Of a DNA stretch of 64,000 nucleotides, positions 60,189 through 64,000 are shown piece by piece (position 1 is the stretch's first letter; each line of letters starts with the position of its first letter). The notes under the pieces were generated by a model. The model saw only the letters and a list, made by a program, of their open reading frames with translations, did no database searches and was not told the origin of the DNA. Location: NCBI RefSeq assembly GCF_963678975.1, contig NC_089279.1, forward strand, positions 34,353,297 through 34,417,296. The letters are read 5' to 3'. This DNA is from Dysidea avara (Eukaryota > Porifera > Demospongiae > Dictyoceratida > Dysideidae). The position numbers were made by a program, and so were the translations under genes.

Positions 60189-62615
60189 ATGGTTTATGGC
60201 AACAAAGCCCCAGCGCATGTTCACGAAGGGGAGGGCATTCTTGGCTGGCTTTACAGCATTTACCATCACATAGTCTACTGGGCTGGCCCTAATCCTCACT
60301 GGAGGCTACTGACGCGTTTATTTGTAATAGTCATATGGTTGGGAGTTTTGTGGGCGATACTAGGAGATTTTGTGTTTCCAAAGAGTTCAAAATCTGAAGA
60401 CTATGTAACTTGTGTTCGTCTTCAAGTCAATGAATCCAATGAGACTGCAGATCCTTGTAATGAAACTGATATTGATGACTTCAGTATTCTTGGAATGTTC
60501 CAGTCAGATACAGACAATATTACAGTTGGATACAGTTATGTTAACTGTTGTGTAAACCAAATCAACTTTGTTATTCAAGAAGGCGGTATGACTGATAGTC
60601 AAGTAATTGATGTACTAAGAAATGCCTCTGAGCCACTTTCAGCAGAACGCCATGAGAGCATCATCACTAAAGAAGGACAAGTGTTTGCACTGGTGGTCAT
60701 ATTAATGGCTAGTGCTGTTGGTGGATTTATCGCACGTGCTGTACGTTTGCCATCACTGTTTGGTATGTTAGTCGTGGGAATTATGTTGAGGAACATTAGT
60801 GCTATAGCTGTGGCTGACAATATTGACCCTGACATTGCTAACTTCTTGAAAAATGTAGCACTAGTTCTTATTACTACTAGGGGTGGAATTTCCATTGATG
60901 CTAATGTGGTGTACCAACATAAGTTTGAAATTATTAAGCTTGCTCTATTGCCATCCCTTGGTGAAGCAATTGCTGATGGAATTGCTGGCCATTTTTTGCT
61001 AGACCTACCTTGGTTGTGGAGTTTTATGCTGGGCTTTGTTATATCTGCTATTAGCCCAAGTATTCTAATTCCCGGACTGCTAAACTTGCAACAGCATGGC
61101 TTTGGTACAAACAAAGGTATCCCATCATTTCTCATCGCCAGTGTATCAATTGATGATGTAATCTCTATCAGTCTGTTTGAAATTCTTCTAGGGATTGAAT
61201 TTTCTATTGGTAATATTGTATTTAGCATATTCAGAGGGCCAATGGAGATTGTAATGGGACTGGTGTATGGTATTGGATTTGGACTAGTTTGTTGGCAGAT
61301 ACCTCACAGACATGACATGAAGAAAGGTACGAGGAATCGCAACAGGTTAGCCATCATCACAGGACTAGCTTTTTTTGCATATTTTGGTGCTAGGAGAGCT
61401 AAAGTGTATGAAACAGGCTTTATCTCTGCTGGCTCACTGTCTGTTTTTGTGGTAGCATTTGTGGCTTCTATTGGTTGGAAGAGAACTGGAAAAACACTTG
61501 TTGGCAGAAGCCTTACTATAGTGTGGAAGTTCCACCAACCACTTCTGCTTGGCCTAGTTGGGACTGATGCAGACTTTAGTGCCATTTCCATTGACCTTCT
61601 TGCCAAAGGAATTGGTGTTTTGTCTATTGGAGTATTGGTTCGGACAATTGCTGTGTTAGTTGCTCTTCAGGGTAGCAAATTAAATTACAAGGAGAAATTA
61701 TTTGTTGTTATAGCTTGGTTGCCTAGAGCAACGGTCCAAACAGTTGTTGGATCAGTAGCAGTTGATCAGGCCATGAGAAGTGGTGACCCAAGAGAAGAAG
61801 GCTTTGGTAGAACTCTCATTGCTATTGCAGTGCTAGACATTGTGATCTTTGGACCTATTGGAGCTCTGAGCATTGGACTTTTTGGCCCTCATCTGTTATC
61901 ACAAGAGGGACACCATCATGTGCACATTGAACACAACATTGAAGGTGAAGTTGACATTACTGGGAAAATTGAATCTGAATCAGAAAGCTCTGAGGATGAA
62001 GATGACGACGAATATGAAACAGATGACGAGCCTCCATATGAGAGCCTTTCTAGACACATGAGAGATGTACAGCAACTGACATCACATGCTGTAGCAGACT
62101 TCCACCGTTGTATTGATTGTGATCATTTACAAGACAAATTGAAGTTTGACTGTTTCCGTCAAATGGTAGACCATGACTATGTCCATAACAGGCACATACA
62201 CGTCGGTGCCGTGCATCATCATTGCTCAGGATATAGCTCTGAGTCTCAAAGTTTTAAGAGTGTTCACTCAAGTGCTGCCTATCACCACCGATCAACCCAT
62301 AGCCTAGAATCTGATTGTTACATGAGTATTCAAGAGGAGGAGGAGGTTGTTACTAGTCCAATTTCAGATACTACAGATATTTCTGTTGCTCAACTCATTT
62401 CCCATAAACAACATAGTCATCATGACCACCACCATGGTCATCATCACGGTCATCATCATGGACATATTCACGGTCATCATCATCACGGACGTCATCACCA
62501 TGGGAAACACAATGAGCCTTATGGTTCTCACAATGGTCAGCTACAAGTCAAAATTGAGCGGCGTCGTTCATGTTCCCCTAACTATGTTGTAATTCACCAA
62601 GAAACAACATTGTAA
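60189..62615 (+). CDS. SLC9B-like: SLC9B/NHA-type cation/proton antiporter with His-rich tail, copy 2
   Basis: A single coding exon of 808 residues. MVYGNKAPAHVHEGEG matches the start of copy 1, and an acceptor (TATATAG, ending 60152, or TACAG) lies just upstream, so an untranslated first exon is likely. The same order is seen: TM1, a glycosylated Cys-containing loop, a core with SIDDV (Asp 322-323) and FHQPLLLGLVG, and a tail. Core residues are mostly identical to copy 1. Differences: WLPRATVQ has Arg 513 where copy 1 and human NHA proteins have Lys; the His-rich segment near the end is much longer, with repeated HHHGH units; the acidic run is extended (SESESSEDEDDDEYETDDE). FHRCIDCDHLQDKLKFDCF is conserved. 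Same orientation as copy 1 and 14.7 kb away, so a tandem duplicate. Confidence 0.92.
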   Translation: MVYGNKAPAHVHEGEGILGWLYSIYHHIVYWAGPNPHWRLLTRLFVIVIWLGVLWAILGDFVFPKSSKSEDYVTCVRLQVNESNETADPCNETDIDDFSILGMFQSDTDNITVGYSYVNCCVNQINFVIQEGGMTDSQVIDVLRNASEPLSAERHESIITKEGQVFALVVILMASAVGGFIARAVRLPSLFGMLVVGIMLRNISAIAVADNIDPDIANFLKNVALVLITTRGGISIDANVVYQHKFEIIKLALLPSLGEAIADGIAGHFLLDLPWLWSFMLGFVISAISPSILIPGLLNLQQHGFGTNKGIPSFLIASVSIDDVISISLFEILLGIEFSIGNIVFSIFRGPMEIVMGLVYGIGFGLVCWQIPHRHDMKKGTRNRNRLAIITGLAFFAYFGARRAKVYETGFISAGSLSVFVVAFVASIGWKRTGKTLVGRSLTIVWKFHQPLLLGLVGTDADFSAISIDLLAKGIGVLSIGVLVRTIAVLVALQGSKLNYKEKLFVVIAWLPRATVQTVVGSVAVDQAMRSGDPREEGFGRTLIAIAVLDIVIFGPIGALSIGLFGPHLLSQEGHHHVHIEHNIEGEVDITGKIESESESSEDEDDDEYETDDEPPYESLSRHMRDVQQLTSHAVADFHRCIDCDHLQDKLKFDCFRQMVDHDYVHNRHIHVGAVHHHCSGYSSESQSFKSVHSSAAYHHRSTHSLESDCYMSIQEEEEVVTSPISDTTDISVAQLISHKQHSHHDHHHGHHHGHHHGHIHGHHHHGRHHHGKHNEPYGSHNGQLQVKIERRRSCSPNYVVIHQETTL

Positions 62616-62804
62616 AGTAAATTTGCTGTAAGTTTTTTTTTATATATATTACATTGCTGTAATTTTTTTTGTTTGTTTGTACTTTTAGTATAATATATTA
62701 CAATCATCATTATTAGCTATAAATTCATTATGCTATAATTATACTTCAGTTGATTCATAATTCTTCATCATTTGTATTCATGTATTTCTTTATATTTTAC
62801 ATAC

Positions 62805-62810
62805 AATAAA
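62805..62810 (+). terminator. Polyadenylation signal
   Basis: AATAAA 190 bases after the stop of the second antiporter gene, followed by a T-rich stretch. Confidence 0.5.
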
Positions 62811-62815
62811 CACAT

Positions 62816-63818
62816 CTTATTCTTATCAGAGGTGATGGCAATCTGGTTGTACAGTAAGCAATGGGTGGTATAATTATTACTTAATTCTCATGTCACTGTG
62901 TGCCAATTGTTGCCATAATAATAATATACCAATTTTTTGCAGCCATTATGCATGAGTGATACAATGAATCATTGTGTCCTATGTAATTGTTAATTTACTC
63001 AGAATTTAAGTCTATATTGGCATTTGTATATCTGGGACGAATTCCTTTACCTTCCTGTAATCTCCCTAGACTAAAGCTTTAGTCCAAGGGCAATACCAGA
63101 GTGTCTGCACAATGTAAGTTTTGCATCACGTCATTGGTCTGTCAGTGCACATGTGACACTTAAGTGCACATGTGACACTTAAGTGCACAAATGGATGTTA
63201 CAATTGTTAATTCTTAAGAACATGTAAAGCGCTTTAAAATCTATGTATATGTTTTTGTTTTGATGCTTTGTGTATTGTAAACAATTAAATCCAGGAATTT
63301 GATGACTGCATGAATGCAAACATACATGAAATATCATCACCACAAAATAGAATTGCTTTTCTTATGTAAATTACCATTATGCAGTTGCAGAGTAGAAGTA
63401 CAACTGTTACTGCATGGTGACAGGTGAAGAACATGCATAAACAAATTTAAGACAAACAATTTGAGTAGTGTTCTCCTTATTTGTCTAGATCTTGTCCTAT
63501 TAGCTAGTATAGCTCTCGAAATTCCTTTAGTTAAATTCAAATTCTGGTACTCCATTTTGTAATTCCATAAACATGTTCAAATCAAACTATTGACATCTAC
63601 CATAAGTGTTATAATTATGTTTACATATCTATATATGCTGACAATGAGTTAGGCTGCATGTTGCACTTATTTTCATGGTATGTGGGGCAATACAAGGAGG
63701 TTTGATAAAATCAATTCAAATTTCTCATAATACAAACTTTTCAAATCCCTACCTTCTAATAAGCTATAGGGATTTGATCAACCTATAAAAATAATATTGC
63801 CTTACCAAACTGCCCATG
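62816..63818. other. Non-coding stretch downstream of the second antiporter gene
   Basis: No gene seen. A GTGCACATGTGACACTTAA unit is duplicated in tandem at about 63147-63190. Confidence 0.45.
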
Positions 63819-64000
63819 CAGTGTTGGGACAGTTACTTTTAAAAGTATAACTAATTACATATTACTTGCAACAGAACTATTTAGTTACAGTTACATATTA
63901 CCCAAAAAATAAAGTAACTATATTAATATTACATATTATATTACTTTGTGTCCACAGCCTTAAGCTGTCACATGTGAAACTACCACTTTATCACCTGTCA
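63819..64000. mobile_element. hAT-like MITE, cut off by the window end
   Basis: Begins CAGTGTTGGG and continues with TATTACTTGCAAC, ATTACTTTGTGTCCACAG and CTTAAGCTGTCA in the same order as 42367-42490. The right end lies outside the window. Confidence 0.75.

Overview
The window looks like nuclear DNA of an early-branching animal, most likely a sponge. This is inferred from four things: AT-rich sequence, genes split by GT-AG introns, animal-specific proteins (a NEMO/optineurin-type ubiquitin binder, an SH2D4-type SH2 adaptor, a secreted fibrinogen-related protein, SLC9B-type antiporters), and dense small inverted-repeat transposons. No sequence names the species. All gene models were built by hand from splice sites and reading-frame phase.

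Layout: 185-7482 (+) holds a NEMO/optineurin-like gene with a UBAN-type coiled coil, a C-terminal zinc finger and a tandem-duplicated penultimate exon whose copies can only be used one at a time. Decayed copies of its 3' part lie at 9960-11600. From 12.7 to 18.7 kb there is a CpG-rich repeat, a 4.6-kb minisatellite of about 31-bp units with a ~246-bp higher-order period, and a near-perfect 324-bp hairpin. 20137-29133 (+) is an SH2D4A/B-like adaptor gene of six coding exons with transposons in its introns. 29258-31231 (+) encodes a secreted coiled-coil plus fibrinogen-C protein. 32545-34451 (-) is an eight-exon coiled-coil protein, perhaps TSNAXIP1/C6orf118-related, with an RFX X-box-like site upstream that would fit a ciliary gene. 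35-43 kb is non-coding and repeat-rich.

43128-45509 and 60189-62615 (both +) are paralogous SLC9B/NHA-type cation/proton antiporters. Each coding region is a single exon, and each protein has an unusual cytosolic tail: an acidic cluster, a conserved Cys motif and His-rich runs. Between them lie a decayed DNA transposon with ~70-bp terminal inverted repeats (THAP fragment facing a SWIM/YqaJ/PHD pseudogene, ISL2EU-like), several MITEs and long stretches where I see no gene.

Most notable: (1) the mutually exclusive exon pair; (2) the His-rich antiporter pair; (3) inverted-repeat elements with 9-bp target duplications (Mutator-like), one carrying what looks like a captured first exon with its own splice donor; (4) the THAP / SWIM-YqaJ-PHD transposon; (5) the higher-order minisatellite beside a long hairpin.
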